Of a stretch of 64,000 bases of DNA, positions 45,743 through 57,700 are shown one piece after another. Source of the stretch: Bathymodiolus brooksi. Its lineage: Eukaryota; Mollusca; Bivalvia; Mytilida; Modiolidae. Under the pieces are notes generated by a model. That model had not been told where the DNA came from and searched no databases. It was given only the letters and a program-made list of their open reading frames with translations. The position numbers and the translations under genes were made by a program. Every line of letters starts with the position of its first letter. Positions within the stretch are counted from its first letter, which is position 1. Where the stretch lies: the NCBI GenBank assembly GCA_963680875.1, contig OY804583.1:34523331-34587330 (forward strand). Direction: 5' to 3'.

Positions 45743-46953
45743 TACATTTTGTAAATACAAAACAAAACAAGCACAAAAGGACGAACGGAACATAGTTTAT
45801 ATGTGGAAATCGTAACGGACATCACAACATGGAACTAAACACTTAAAAATATAATGACATGCCTTTACTTATCAAGATATAACTTGTTGTATCACACTTT
45901 TTCCGTATTTAGACGAATTTATTAATTACCGTTTGCAAAGAGTTGTGTTAGGTGGTGCTATTGCACGGTAACAAAATGTGTACCTTATCGGTCATATCCA
46001 GTTTTCCTGTGGCTCAATTTCTTCTTCCCCGTAAATCAAACACCAATGCCACCTTTATACTTAAATAATTAATTGTTAGTGAAATTGCTTTCGTCAATAA
46101 TACGTGTTAAAAGTACTTCCCACTTGACGTGAAACAAATATAAATTAATCCCATCAACCATTACTTTTAATAAAAATGTCATTTTGAAATAAGTTGCAAT
46201 GTATAAAAGTGTTTATGTTAGCACCGAAATATCAACATAACACATTCTACAGTATGGTAGGTCACATGATTTACACCTGGATTTATTTTTCTATTATAAT
46301 AAAACAAGTGTGGACACAGAAATATGCTGTCCAAAAGGCAAGTGTAGATGTCAATATTTCATATTATTAACTTAAACAAAAAAAATCATGGACACAGGGA
46401 TCCTGGATTTTTTGGATAAAAAACTAATCCTGGATTATATTTTTGCTTAAAGTTCGGTCCTGTGTTTTTATTTCAAATTTTCATCATAGCCCCCCTCCCC
46501 CTCCCAAGGGATATAAAATTGTATCATTAATAATAAATTAATAAATAATAAATTCAGATTTTCTACTTAGAATACATCTCATTTACAAAACCACTGATAT
46601 TTGTTCAATTTTTAAGCTTTAGTCACAACACATTTTTATTTTTCTCTTTAAACTGCCGAAACATAACATTTATCTAACTGTAAAATTCACAAATAAAATT
46701 CACCCACCCCCCTTTTCCCTTTTTTCTTGTTTAAATCAATGATCAACAATCCAGAATCAAACAAATGAATAAATATAACATAGATTTCTTTTACATGCAT
46801 CCTTTTACCATGCGGAGTCAGTGTGTTTTAAATCGGTCATCCAATCAGGACGCTCATTATTCTTGTCGAAGATAAAAATACATCGCTAAAATTACCTTTG
46901 GGTGTATCCCCACTTCAACTCGTAAATTTACATAGAAATCGGAGTGTTGCAGC
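45743..46953. other. AT-rich sequence, no gene recognised
   Basis: ACACAGGGATCCTGGATTTT (46396) and TCGGTCCTGTGTTTTT (46455) hint at a weak inverted repeat. No exon, RNA gene or assignable element was found. Confidence 0.45.
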
Positions 46954-47303
46954 CTATTCAGGGTTCTCATATTTTGCTATAAAGTAACACATTTTCATTA
47001 AGATTTCATGATCTTCACTGTTCATCATCCAGATGATTTTTTCCATATTATGTAATTGAATGAAGTTGGGACAACCCAAAGATATAGAAAAGATGAGATT
47101 AGAGCATTCATCTTTGAATTTTTCACAATTAAGTAAATAGTGTATCTCATCTTCAACTTCACCAGATGAACAATGCAAGCATATTCTATCCTGTCTGAGA
47201 GTACCCTGACACCTTCCTAAATCTATTCTTAGTCTATGAGCCGATATTCTGAATCTGGTAAATATTTTCCTCTGCTCAAAAGAACAGACAAGGGATCAAC
47301 ATC
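46954..47303 (-). pseudogene. Non-LTR retrotransposon ORF2 C-terminal end
   Basis: Minus-strand frame: SLVCSFEQRKIFTRFRISAH, RLRIDLGRCQGTLRQDRICL, then HCSSGEVEDEIHYLLNCEKF and a stop at 46954. The pattern C-x2-C, a VEDE-x-H motif and the following C form the terminal Cys/His motif of LINE-type ORF2 proteins. An in-frame TGA lies just upstream of 47303, so the copy is 5'-truncated. It belongs to the same family as 40925-41194 and, unlike that copy, keeps the natural C-terminus. It is not functional. Confidence 0.75.
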
Positions 47304-47341
47304 CCGCCCCAGAACATACAACAGCCTGACGGGAATAGACA

Positions 47342-47852
47342 TCGAGGACAAGTCACACGTCACAAGTCACGTCATGTCACAAGTCTTGTCACGTCACGTC
47401 ACGTCATGTCACAAGTCACGTCATGTCACACGTCGAGTCACGTCACAAGTCATGCTATAGGTCACACGTCTCGTCACAATTCATGTCACGTCACAAGTCA
47501 CGTCATGTCACAAGTCGTATCACACGTCACGTCACATGCCATTTCACGTCACAAGTCACGTCACACGTTACGTCACAAACCATTTCACGTCACAAATCAA
47601 GTCACGTCACATGCCATGTCATGTCACGTCACAAGTCATGCCACACGTCACGTCACAAGTCATGTCACGTCACAAGTCAAGTCACAAGTCAGGTCATGTC
47701 ACACGTCACGTCAAAAGTCACATAACAAATCATGTCAAGTCACGTCACAAGTCAAGTCACGTCACAAGTCTAGTCACGTCACCAGTCGAGTCACAAGTCA
47801 AGTCACGTCAGAAGTCAAGTCATAAGTCAAGTCACAAGTCAAGTCAAGTCGG
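47342..47852. repeat. TCACGT/TCACAAGTCACG simple tandem array
   Basis: About 510 bp of degenerate 5-bp and 10-bp units, GTCAC, GTCACAAGTCACGTCA and GTCATGTCAC. The phase is kept well enough that all three plus frames stay open, giving Ser/His/Thr/Val-rich peptides up to 139 codons. These are artefacts. It lies directly upstream of the minus-strand LINE fragment. Confidence 0.93.
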
Positions 47853-47889
47853 ATTGTTCTGCTGGTTGTTTGTTCGGCAGGTTGTTTGA

Positions 47890-48076
47890 GGGGCCGTCGT
47901 GGTCATGATCGTATGTTCAGGCGTGGTGTACTCGATACATCATTATGTGATAAAGTTTGTCAGTGGCTTGCGGCAGGTCGATGGTTTTCTTTGGGTATCC
48001 CGGTTTCTCCCACCGATAAAACTGACCGGTAAATATAACTGAAATATTGTTGAAAGTGGTGTTAAGCATCATAACC
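47890..48076 (+). mobile_element. tRNA-derived SINE, copy 5, internal deletion
   Basis: Head GGGGCCGTCGTGGTCATGAT runs straight into the body (GGCGTGGTGTACTCGATAC), so about 60 bp including the B box is missing. The tail is complete: CCACCGATAAAACTGACC, AAATATTGTTGAAAGTGG, TGTTAAGCATC. Confidence 0.85.
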
Positions 48077-48388
48077 GTAATCATAAGTTCATGGCGATTT
48101 TTCGATTGTGCTTTGGAACTGTTCCGACAGTGCTATTTGTTTTATTTTTAATTTGTGACTGCATATGGGCCCATTACAGTGCAGTGACGTCTTTTCTTTG
48201 TATGGTTTATTGTTTTATTTTCTTCATCAATATAGCTAAAATATTGTTCAATTAACGTTATTCAATCAATCAATCAAAATCAACATCAACGCATATTGAC
48301 ATCAAGTTAAGAAAACAAAACAAATATCATATTTTTTTTTATTAAACACTCGCAAGTGAGTTTTATATGTGATTTCTTTTTATTTATT
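48077..48388 (+). other. Spacer with a tail fragment of a second SINE type
   Basis: ATATAGCTAAAATATTGTTC, AATTAACGTT and a CAAT-repeat tail (TCAATCAATCAATCAAAATC) at about 48228-48285 resemble the 3' end of a related SINE with a (CAAT)n tail. The rest is unassigned. Confidence 0.45.
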
Positions 48389-48595
48389 GTGTTCAACGCC
48401 ACTTTCAGCAATCTTTCAGCGATATCTTGGCGACCAGTTTTAGTGGTGGAAGAAACCGGAATACCCAGAGAACCACCGACCATGGGCAAGCAACTGGTAA
48501 ACTTTATCACTTGCGGCTGTTAGTCGAGTGTGCCATTTTTATAATTTACAAAGCTGGGCCCTACAACTACCTAACTCATTGAGCCACCCTGGCCC
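48389..48595 (-). mobile_element. tRNA-derived SINE, copy 6, inverted
   Basis: On the plus strand it begins with the inverted tail (TTCAACGCCACTTTCAGC, TTTCAGCGATATCTTGGCG, ACCAGTTTTAGTGGTGG), then the body (CCGGAATACCCAGAGAACCA, AACTTTATCAC), and ends in a decayed head near CCACCCTGGCCC. The head differs from the other copies, which suggests either strong divergence or a subfamily. Confidence 0.8.
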
Positions 48596-48665
48596 TTATA
48601 AATGTGATATTTCTTTCCTCAATTATAATGCAACAAAAACACTAATGTTACTCATACCGAACAAA

Positions 48666-48926
48666 GGGCGTCATTGTCGTGATCGTATCATATGGTAGTT
48701 GGATTGACAACTACCCATGTAGTCAGTGACTATCACAAATAACGTTGTGAGTTCGAATCCCGTTCATGGAGAGGTGTACTCGATACAACCTTATGTAATC
48801 AAGTTTGTCCGTGTCTTGTGGTAGGTTGGTGGTTTTCTCCGGTTACTTCGGTTTCCTCCACCAATAAAACTGACTGCCACGAACTAACTAACATATTGTT
48901 GAAAGTGACGTTAAACACCATAACCC
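48666..48926 (+). mobile_element. tRNA-derived SINE, copy 7
   Basis: Full-length copy: GGGCGTCATTGTCGTGATCG, a canonical pol III B-box-like GTGAGTTCGAATCCCG near 48749, body GGTGTACTCGATACAACC, GGTTTTCTCCGG, then CCACCAATAAAACTGACTG, CATATTGTTGAAAGTGACG and TTAAACACCA. Confidence 0.88.
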
Positions 48927-49004
48927 TAACAATAATGTAACCCCATGCTGAACAAAGTTCAAAATTGTCTTCCTCCAAAATGGAGATCATTAAGAGCTAG
49001 TTCA

Positions 49005-49287
49005 AGTCGTTTGTTGTAATCACAATCCTTTCCTTTCCTCATTCATTACTTCTCAACAGATTTGTTACAAGAGTAACACAAAGGGTGCCACAAAGTGGAG
49101 CAGGAACTGCTTACCCTTCTGTAGCACCCAACAAGAGTTCATCAACATTTTAAATGCTTGTTCCTGTTGCTCAATCTTTAGTTTTCTAAATAGTATTTTG
49201 CAGACAATGTTTTGTCTTTTTAGCCATTATCTTTTGTCCATTGTATTTTCCTTGGAATTACGACATCGAATTATCCCTTTGTGTTTC
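49005..49287 (-). repeat. Family B dispersed repeat, inverted copy
   Basis: Plus strand shows AAGGGTGCCACAAAGTGGAG, GGAACTGCTTACCCTTCTG, GTTGCTCAATCTTTAGTTTT, TTTGTCTTTTTAGCC and an end CGAATTATCCCTTTGTG. These are the reverse of the 42274 copy in the same order. Confidence 0.68.
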
Positions 49288-49305
49288 TTATTCATACTTT
49301 ACTCT

Positions 49306-49526
49306 GGACCGTCGTGATGGTATGGTAGTTGCATTTACAACGACCTGTGCAATAAGTGCCTATGACCTATTGTGAGTTCGAACCCTGCTCATGGTGAGGT
49401 GTACTATATGCAACATTGTGTGATAAAGCTTGTCAGTAAATTGAGACAGGACGGTGGTTTTCTCCACCAATAAAACTGACTGCCACGATATATCTGAATA
49501 TTGTTGAAAGTGGCGCTAAACACCAT
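49306..49526 (+). mobile_element. tRNA-derived SINE, copy 8
   Basis: Head GGACCGTCGTGATGGTATGG, B box GTGAGTTCGAACCCTG near 49371, body GGTGTACTATATGCAAC and GTGATAAAGCTTGTCAG, tail CCACCAATAAAACTGACTG, CCACGATATATCTG, AATATTGTTGAAAGTGGCGC, TAAACACCA. Confidence 0.88.
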
Positions 49527-49861
49527 CAACAAAACCAGACTTTTCTCACTGTACAATAAAGTCAGACAGAACAAAAATATCAATGTATTCCATTTTATTA
49601 CTGAACATTTTATTATGATTATGAATGTTCTATTTCAATAGCTATCTACAACCTTTCTTTTACAGTGATAAGGGATTAAATAGACTCTTCCAAAATCATC
49701 CACCTGTGTCCTATAATTCCAGGTGCAAGTAGATAATCTTCCTTATCTTATAATAAGATCATAATTTCAGCTTCAAAGCGTTCCCTATCGGAGGCATTTT
49801 GTTTATAAGATATATTTTATATCATAATTTACAGTTCATAAAATCATATAATAATTTTTAA
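49527..49861. other. AT-rich spacer, nothing recognised
   Basis: Lies between the last SINE and the 20-bp minisatellite. No exon or repeat seen. Confidence 0.45.
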
Positions 49862-51049
49862 AACCAAGGTTCTCCTCCCCCAGACAAGGTTCTCCTCCCC
49901 CAGACAAGGTTCTCCTCCCCAGACAAGGTTCTCCTCCCCCAGACAAGGTTCCCCTCCCCCAGACAAGGTTCTCCTCCACAGACCAAGGTTCTCCTCCCAC
50001 AGACAAGGTTCTCCTCCCCCAGGTAAGGTTTTCCTCCCCTAGACAAGGTTCTCCTCCCATAGAAAAGGTTCTCCTCCCCCAGGTAAGGTTTTCCTCCCCC
50101 AGACAAGGTTCTGCTCACCCAGACATGGCTCTCCTCCCCCAGACAAGGTTATCCTCCCCCAGACAAAGTGCTCCTCCCCCAGAAAAGGTTCTATTCCCCA
50201 GACAAGGTTTTCCTCCCCCAGAGAAGGTTCTACTCCCCAGACAAGGTTCTACTCCCACAGACAAGGTTCTCCTCCCCCAGGTAAGGTTTTCCTCCCCCAG
50301 ACAAGATTCTGCTCACCCAGAGAAGGTTCTACTCCCCAGACAAGGTTCTTCTCCCACAGACAAGGTTCTCCTCCCCCAGGGAAGGTTTTCCTCCCCCAGA
50401 CAAGGTTCTCCTCCCCAGAGAAGGTTCTACTCCCCCAGACAAGGTTCTCCTCCCCAGAGAAGGTTCTACTCCCCAGACAAGGTTCTCCTCCCCCAAGTAA
50501 GGTTTTCCTCTCCCAGACAAGGTTCTGCTCACCCAGACAAGGCTCTCCTCCCCCAGACAAGGTTCTCCTCTCTCAGACAAGGCTCTCCTCCCCCAGACAA
50601 GGTTCTCCTCCCCCAGACAAGGTTCTGCTCACCCAGACAAGGCTCTCCTCGCCCAGAAAAGGTTCTCCTCCCCCAGGTAAGGTTTTCCTCCCCCAGACAA
50701 GGTTCAGCTCACCCAGACAAGGCTCTCCTCCCCCAGACAAGGTCCCCCAAATAAGGTTTTACTCCCCCAGAAAAGGTTCTCCTCCCCCATACAAAGGTTC
50801 TCCTCCCCCACACAAGGTTTTCCTCCCCAAGACAAGGTTCTTTTCCCCCAGACAAGGTTCCACTCCTCAGACAAGGTTCCACACCCCAGACAAGGTTCTC
50901 CTCCCACAGACCAGGTTCTCCTCACCCAGGTAAGGTTTTCCTCCTCCAGACAAGGTTCTGCTCACCCAGAAAAGGCTCTCCTCCCCCAGACAAGGTTCTC
51001 CTCCTCAGACAAGGTTCTTCTCCCCCAGACAAGGTTCTGCTCCCCCAGA
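49862..51049. repeat. 20-bp minisatellite, about 58 copies
   Basis: The unit is close to TTCTCCTCCCCCAGACAAGG, with scattered variants (AGGTAAGGTTTT, AGAGAAGGTTCTAC, TGCTCACCCAGACAAGGCTC) that recur in groups and suggest higher-order units. The unit contains no stop in most frames on either strand, so open frames such as plus 50125-50754 (209 codons) and several minus frames arise together. Long purine/pyrimidine strand asymmetry is evident. It is not a gene. Confidence 0.95.
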
Positions 51050-51603
51050 CTGACTGTCCTGCTTAGGCCCTTTTATTTCCTTAATCTTTCAAATTATTTG
51101 GCTTTCAAATATTTTGGCCTTAAGTGGTGTCGTGTGCACTAAATTTGATATCTACGATTTTATCATGTAGAGTGTGTTAACATCACTATTATAATAAAAT
51201 GATGAATATTACATGTTCCCACCCGACGTTATTGGCCATGACCGGATTATTTTGAAAGTGTCTATTTAAACTCTTCCTACTGTAAACAAAGGTTGTAGGT
51301 AGCTGTTGGGATTATAATATTCATATTGAACCCGCGAAATGTCAATGGCTTCCAAATAAAGAGCCTCCATCATTCATCACATCCACAGGATGCTTGGACA
51401 ACCATGTAATTTACAATTTAAATCATTTTACAATGTAAATGTTAGATAAAAAAATGTGACAGTAAATAAGACAATATTCTTGTTAATTCTGACACACATG
51501 GTGTGAAAACAGTCCTTTTTCTGGGGAAAAAAACCTAATATCAATTTTGTTTTTCATTTTTAGAGCAAAAAAGACAAAATTTGTATAGGCAGCAAAATAT
51601 TAC
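51050..51603. other. No gene recognised
   Basis: Unassigned single-copy-looking sequence between the minisatellite and satellite 2. Confidence 0.45.
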
Positions 51604-51705
51604 ATACATAATTAAGTATTTAAATTGCTAACAGGAATTTTATATTTAATGTCATAATTAAGTATCTAAATTACTAACAGGAATTTTATATTTAATGTCA
51701 TAACA
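51604..51705. repeat. Two-copy direct repeat of about 50 bp
   Basis: CATAATTAAGTATTTAAATT then GCTAACAGGAATTTTATATT is repeated as CATAATTAAGTATCTAAATT then ACTAACAGGAATTTTATATT, each followed by TAATGTCATAA. Confidence 0.8.
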
Positions 51706-51792
51706 ATTTGACAGTAAAACAAATAAAAATTACATGTAGTTAGTTCGACCGGTGACGTCTGTAAACTTGTCATATTTCACTCTACTCTGAAA

Positions 51793-54700
51793 CCAAGACA
51801 CATTTTAAATGTATTCTGTCAATCATGAGTACCATGGTAACACAGTTTAAATGTAATCATTGTCAATCATGAGTACCATGGTATCACAGTTTAAATGTAA
51901 TCTCTGTCAATCATGAGTACCATGGTATCACAGTTTAAATGTATTCTCTGTCAATCATGAGTACCATGGTATCACAGTTTAAATGTATTCTCTGTCAATC
52001 ATGAGTACCACGGTATCACAGTTTAAATGTATTCTCTGTCAATCATGAGTACCATGGTATCACAGTTTAAATGTATTCTCTGTCAATCATGAGTACCATG
52101 GTATCACAGTTTAAATGTATTCTCTGTCAATCATGAGTACCATGGTATCACAGTTTAAATGTATTCTCTTTCAATCATGAGTACCATGGTATCACAGTTT
52201 AAATGTATTCTCTGTCAATCATGAGTACCATGGTATCACAGTTTAAATGTATTCTGTCAATCATGAGTACCATGATATCACAGTTTAAATGTATTCTGTC
52301 AATCATGAGTACCATGGTATCACAGCTTAAATGTATTCTATGTCAATCATGAGTACCATGGTATCACAGTTTAAATGTATTCTCTTTCAATCATGAGTAC
52401 CATGGTATCACAGTTTAAATGTATTCTCTTTCAATCATGAGTACCATGGTATCACAGTTTAAATGTATTCTCTTTCAATCATGAGTACCATGGTATCACA
52501 GTTTAAATGTATTCTGTCAATCATGAGTACCATGATATCACAGTTTAAATGTATTCTGTCAATCATGAGTACCATGGTATCACAGCTTAAATGTATTCTC
52601 TGTCAATCATGAGTACCATGATATCACAGTTTAAATGTATTCTGTCAATCATGAGTACCATGGTATCACAGTTTAAATGTATTCTATGTCAATCATGAGT
52701 ACCATGGTAACACAGTTTAAATGTATTCTGTCAATCATGAGTACCATGGTATCACAGTTTAAATGTATTCTCTGTCAATCATGAGTACCATGGTAACACA
52801 GTTTAAATGTATTCTCTGTCAATCATGAGTACCATGGTATCACACTTTAAATGTATTCTCTGTCAATCATGAGTACCATGGTATCACAGTTTAAATGTAT
52901 TCTCTGTCAATCATGAGTACCATGGTATCACAGTTTAAATGTATTCTGTCAATCATGAGTACCATGGTATCACAGTTTAAATGTATTCTCTGTCAATCAT
53001 GAGTACCATGGTATCACAGTTTAAATGTAATCTCTGTCAATCATGAGTACCATGGTATCACAGTTTAAATGTATTCTGTCAATCATGAGTACCATGATAT
53101 CACAGTTTAAATGTATTCTGTCAATCATGAGTACCATGGTATCACAGCTTAAATGTATTCTCTGTCAATCATGAGTACCATGGTATCACAGTTTAAATGT
53201 ATTCTGTCAATCATGAGTACCATGGTTTCACAGTTTAAATGAATTCTCTGTCAATCATGAGTACCATGGTATCACAGTTTAAATGTAATCTCTGTCAATC
53301 ATGAGTACCATGGTATCACAGTTTAAATGTAATCTCTGTCAATCATGAGTACCATGGTATCACAGTTTAAATGTATTCTCTGTCAATCATGAGTACCATG
53401 GTATCACAGTTTAAATGTATTCTCTGTCAATCATGAGTACCACGGTATCACAGTTTAAATGTATTCTCTGTCAATCATGAGTACCATGGTATCACAGTTT
53501 AAATGTATTCTCTGTCAATCATGAGTACCATGGTATCACAGTTTAAATGTATTCTCTGTCAATCATGAGTACCATGGTATCACAGTTTAAATATATTCTC
53601 TTTCAATCATGAGTACCATGGTATCACAGTTTAAATGTATTCTCTTTCAATCATGAGTACCATGGTATCACAGTTTAAATGTATTCTGTCAATCATGAGT
53701 ACCATGATATCACAGTTTAAATGTATTCTGTCAATCATGAGTACCATGGTATCACAGCTTAAATGTATTCTATGTCAATCATGAGTACCATGGTATCACA
53801 GTTTAAATGTATTCTCTGTCAACCATGAGTACCATGGTATCACAGTTTAAATGTATTCTCTTTCAATCATGAGTACCATGGTATCACAGTTTAAATGTAT
53901 TCTCTTTCAATCATGAGTACCATGGTATCACAGTTTAAATGTATTCTGTCAATCATGAGTACCATGATATCACAGTTTAAATGTATTCTGTCAATCATGA
54001 GTACCATGGTATCACAGCTTAAATGTATTCTATGTCAATCATGAGTACCATGGTATCACAGTTTAAATGTATTCTCTTTCAATCATGAGTACCATGGTAT
54101 CACAGTTTAAATGTATTCTCTTTCAATCATGAGTACCATGGTATCACAGTTTAAATGTATTCTCTTTCAATCATGAGTACCATGGCATCACAGTTTAAAT
54201 GTATTCTGTCAATCATGAGTACCATGATATCACAGTTTAAATGTATTCTGTCAATCATGAGTACCATGGTATCACAGCTTAAATGTATTCTCTGTCAATC
54301 ATGAGTACCATGGTATCACAGTTTAAATGTATTCTGTCAATCATGAGTACCATGGTATCACAGTTTAAATGTATTCTATGTCAATCATGAGTACCATGGT
54401 AACACAGTTTAAATGTATTCTGTCAATCATGAGTACCATGGTATCACAGTTTAAATGTATTCTCTGTCAATCATGAGTACCATGGTAACACAGTTTAAAT
54501 GTATTCTCTGTCAATCATGAGTACCATGGTATCACACTTTAAATGTATTCTCTGTCAATCATGAGTACCATGGTATCACAGTTTAAATGTATTCTCTGTC
54601 AATCATGAGTACCATGGTATCACAGTTTAAATGTATTTTCTGTCAATCATGAGTACCATGGTATCACAGTTTAAATGTATTCTCTGTCAATCATGAGTAC

Positions 54701-57700
54701 CATGGTATCACAGTTTAAATGTATTCTCTGTCAATCATGAGTACCATGGTATCACAGTTTAAATGTATTCTCTGTCAATCATGAGTACCATGGTATCACA
54801 GTTTAAATGTATTCTGTCAATCATGAGTACCATGATTTCACAGTTTAAATGTATTCTCTGTCAATCATGAGTACCATGGTATCACAGTTTAAATATATTC
54901 TCTGTCAATCATGAGTACTATGGTATCACAGTTTAAATGTATTCTGTCAATCATGAGTACCATGGTATCACAGCTTAAATGTATTCTCTGTCAATCATGA
55001 GTACCATGGTATCACAGTTTAAATATATTCTCTGTCAATCATGAGTACCATGATATCACAGTTTAAATGTATTCTGTCAATCATGAGTACCATGGTATCA
55101 CAGCTTAAATGTATTCTCTGTCAATCATGAGTACCATGGTATCACAGTTTAAATGTATTCTGTCAATCATGAGTACCATGGTTTCACAGTTTAAATGTAT
55201 TCTCTGTCAATCATGAGTACCATGGTATCACAGTTTAAATGTAATCTCTGTCAATCATGAGTACCATGGTATCACAGTTTAAATGTAATCTCTGTCAATC
55301 ATGAGTACCATGGTATCACAGTTTAAATGTATTCTCTGTCAATCATGAGTACCATGGTATCACAGTTTAAATGTATTCTCTGTCAATCATGAGTACCACG
55401 GTATCACAGTTTAAATGTATTCTCTGTCAATCATGAGTACCATGGTATCACAGTTTAAATGTATTCTCTGTCAATCATGAGTACCATGGTATCACAGTTT
55501 AAATGTATTCTCTCTCAATCATGAATACCATGGTATCACAGTTTAAATGTATACTCTTTCAATCATGAGTACCATGGTATCACAGTTTAAATGTATTCTC
55601 TTTCAATCATGAGTACCATGGTATCACAGTTTAAATGTATTCTGTCAATCATGAGTACCATGATATCACAGTTTAAATGTATTCTGTCAATCATGAGTAC
55701 CATGGTATCACAGCTTAAATGTATTCTATGTCAATCATGAGTACCATGGTATCACAGTTTAAATGTATTCTCTTTCAATCATGAGTACCATGGTATCACA
55801 GTTTAAATGTATTCTCTTTCAATCATGAGTACCATGGTATCACAGTTTAAATGTATTCTCTTTCAATCATGAGTACCATGGTATCACAGTTTAAATGTAT
55901 TCTGTCAATCATGAGTACCATGATATCACAGTTTAAATGTATTCTGTCAATCATGAGTACCATGGTATCACAGTTTAAATGTATTCTCTGTCAATCATGA
56001 GTACCATGGTATCACAGTTTAAATGTATTCTGTCAATCATGAGTACCATGGTATCACAGTTTAAATGTATTCTATGTCAATCATGAGTACCATGGTAACA
56101 CATTTTAAATGTATTCTGTCAATCATGAGTACCATGGTATCACAGTTTAAATGTATTCTCTGCCAATCATGAGTACCATGGTAACACAGTTTAAATGTAT
56201 TCTCTGTCAATCATGAGTACCATGGTATCACACTTTAAATGTATTCTCTGTCAATCATGAGTACCATGGTATCACAGTTTAAATGTATTCTCTGTCAATC
56301 ATGAGTACCATGGTATCACAGTTTAAATGTATTTTCTGTCATTCATGAGTACCATGGTATCACAGTTTAAATGTATTCTCTGTCAATCATGAGTACCATG
56401 GTATCACAGTTTAAATGTATTCTCTGTCAATCATGAGTACCATGGTATCACAGTTTAAATGTATTCTCTTTCAATCATGAGTACCATGATATCACTGTTT
56501 AAATGTATTCTGTCAATCATGAGTACCATGGTATCACAGTTTAAATGTATTCTGTCAATCATGAGTACCATGGTATCACAGTTTAAATGTATTCTCTTTC
56601 AATCATGAGTATCATGGTATCACAGTTTAAATGTATTCTCTGTCAATCATGAGTACCATGAAATCACAGTTTAAATGTATTCTGTCAATCATGAGTACCA
56701 TGGTATCACAGTTTAAATGTATTCTCTGTCAATCATGAGTACCATGGTATCACAGTTTAAATGTATTCTGTCAATCATGAGTACCATGATTTCACAGTTT
56801 AAATGTATTCTCTGTCAATCATGAGTACCATGGTATCACAGTTTAAATATATTCTCTGTCAATCATGAGTACCATGGTATCACAGTTTAAATGTATTCTG
56901 TCAATCATGAGTACCATGATATCACAGTTTAAATGTATTCTGTCAATCATGAGTACCATGTTATCACAGCTTAAATGTATTCTCTGTCAATCATGAGTAC
57001 CATGGTATCACAGTTTAAATGTATTCTGTCAATCATGAGTACCATGGTTTCACAGTTTAAATGTATTCTCTGTCAATCATGAGTACCATGGTATCACAGT
57101 TTAAATATATTCTCTGTCAATCTTGAGTACCATGGTATCACAGTTTAAATGTATTCTGTGTCGATTATGAGTACCATGGTATCACAGTTTAAATGTATTC
57201 TCTGTCAATCATGAGTACCATGGTATCACAGTTTAATGTATTCTCTTTCAATCATGAGTACCATGATATCTCAGTTTAAATGTATTCTGTCAATCATGAG
57301 TACCATGGTATCACAGTTTAAATGTATTCTCTGTCAATCATGAGTACCATGGTATCACAGTTTAAATATATTCTCTGTCAATCATGAGTACCATGGTATC
57401 ACAGTTTAAATGTATTCTATGTCAATCATGAGTACCATGGTAACACAGTTTAAATGTATTCTCTGTCAATCATGAGTACCATGGTATCACACTTTAAATG
57501 TATTCTCTGTCAATCATGAGTACCATGGTATCACACTTTAAATGTATTCTCTGTCAATCATGAGTACCATGGTATCACAGTTTAAATGTATTTTCTGTCA
57601 ATCATGAGTACCATGATATCACAGTTTAAATGTATTCTCTGTCAATCATGAGTACCATGGTATCACAGTTTAAATGTATTCTCTGTCAATCATGAGTACC

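Noticed and set aside
46396..46470. Inverted repeat ACACAGG and CCTGTGT
   Set aside because: Only 7-8 bp match clearly; too weak for an element call.
47236..47889. His/Ser/Thr/Val-rich proteins from overlapping plus frames
   Set aside because: All three frames are open because the TCACGT-type repeat lacks stops; no conserved domain or start signal.
48666..48765. Functional tRNA gene
   Set aside because: A B-box-like GTTCGAATCCC is present, but no cloverleaf or acceptor stem can be formed; it is the head of a SINE.
49836..50925. Repetitive Pro/Gly-rich proteins on both strands
   Set aside because: A 20-bp repeat without stops makes open frames on both strands at once; the frames are interrupted by indels and have no flanking gene structure.
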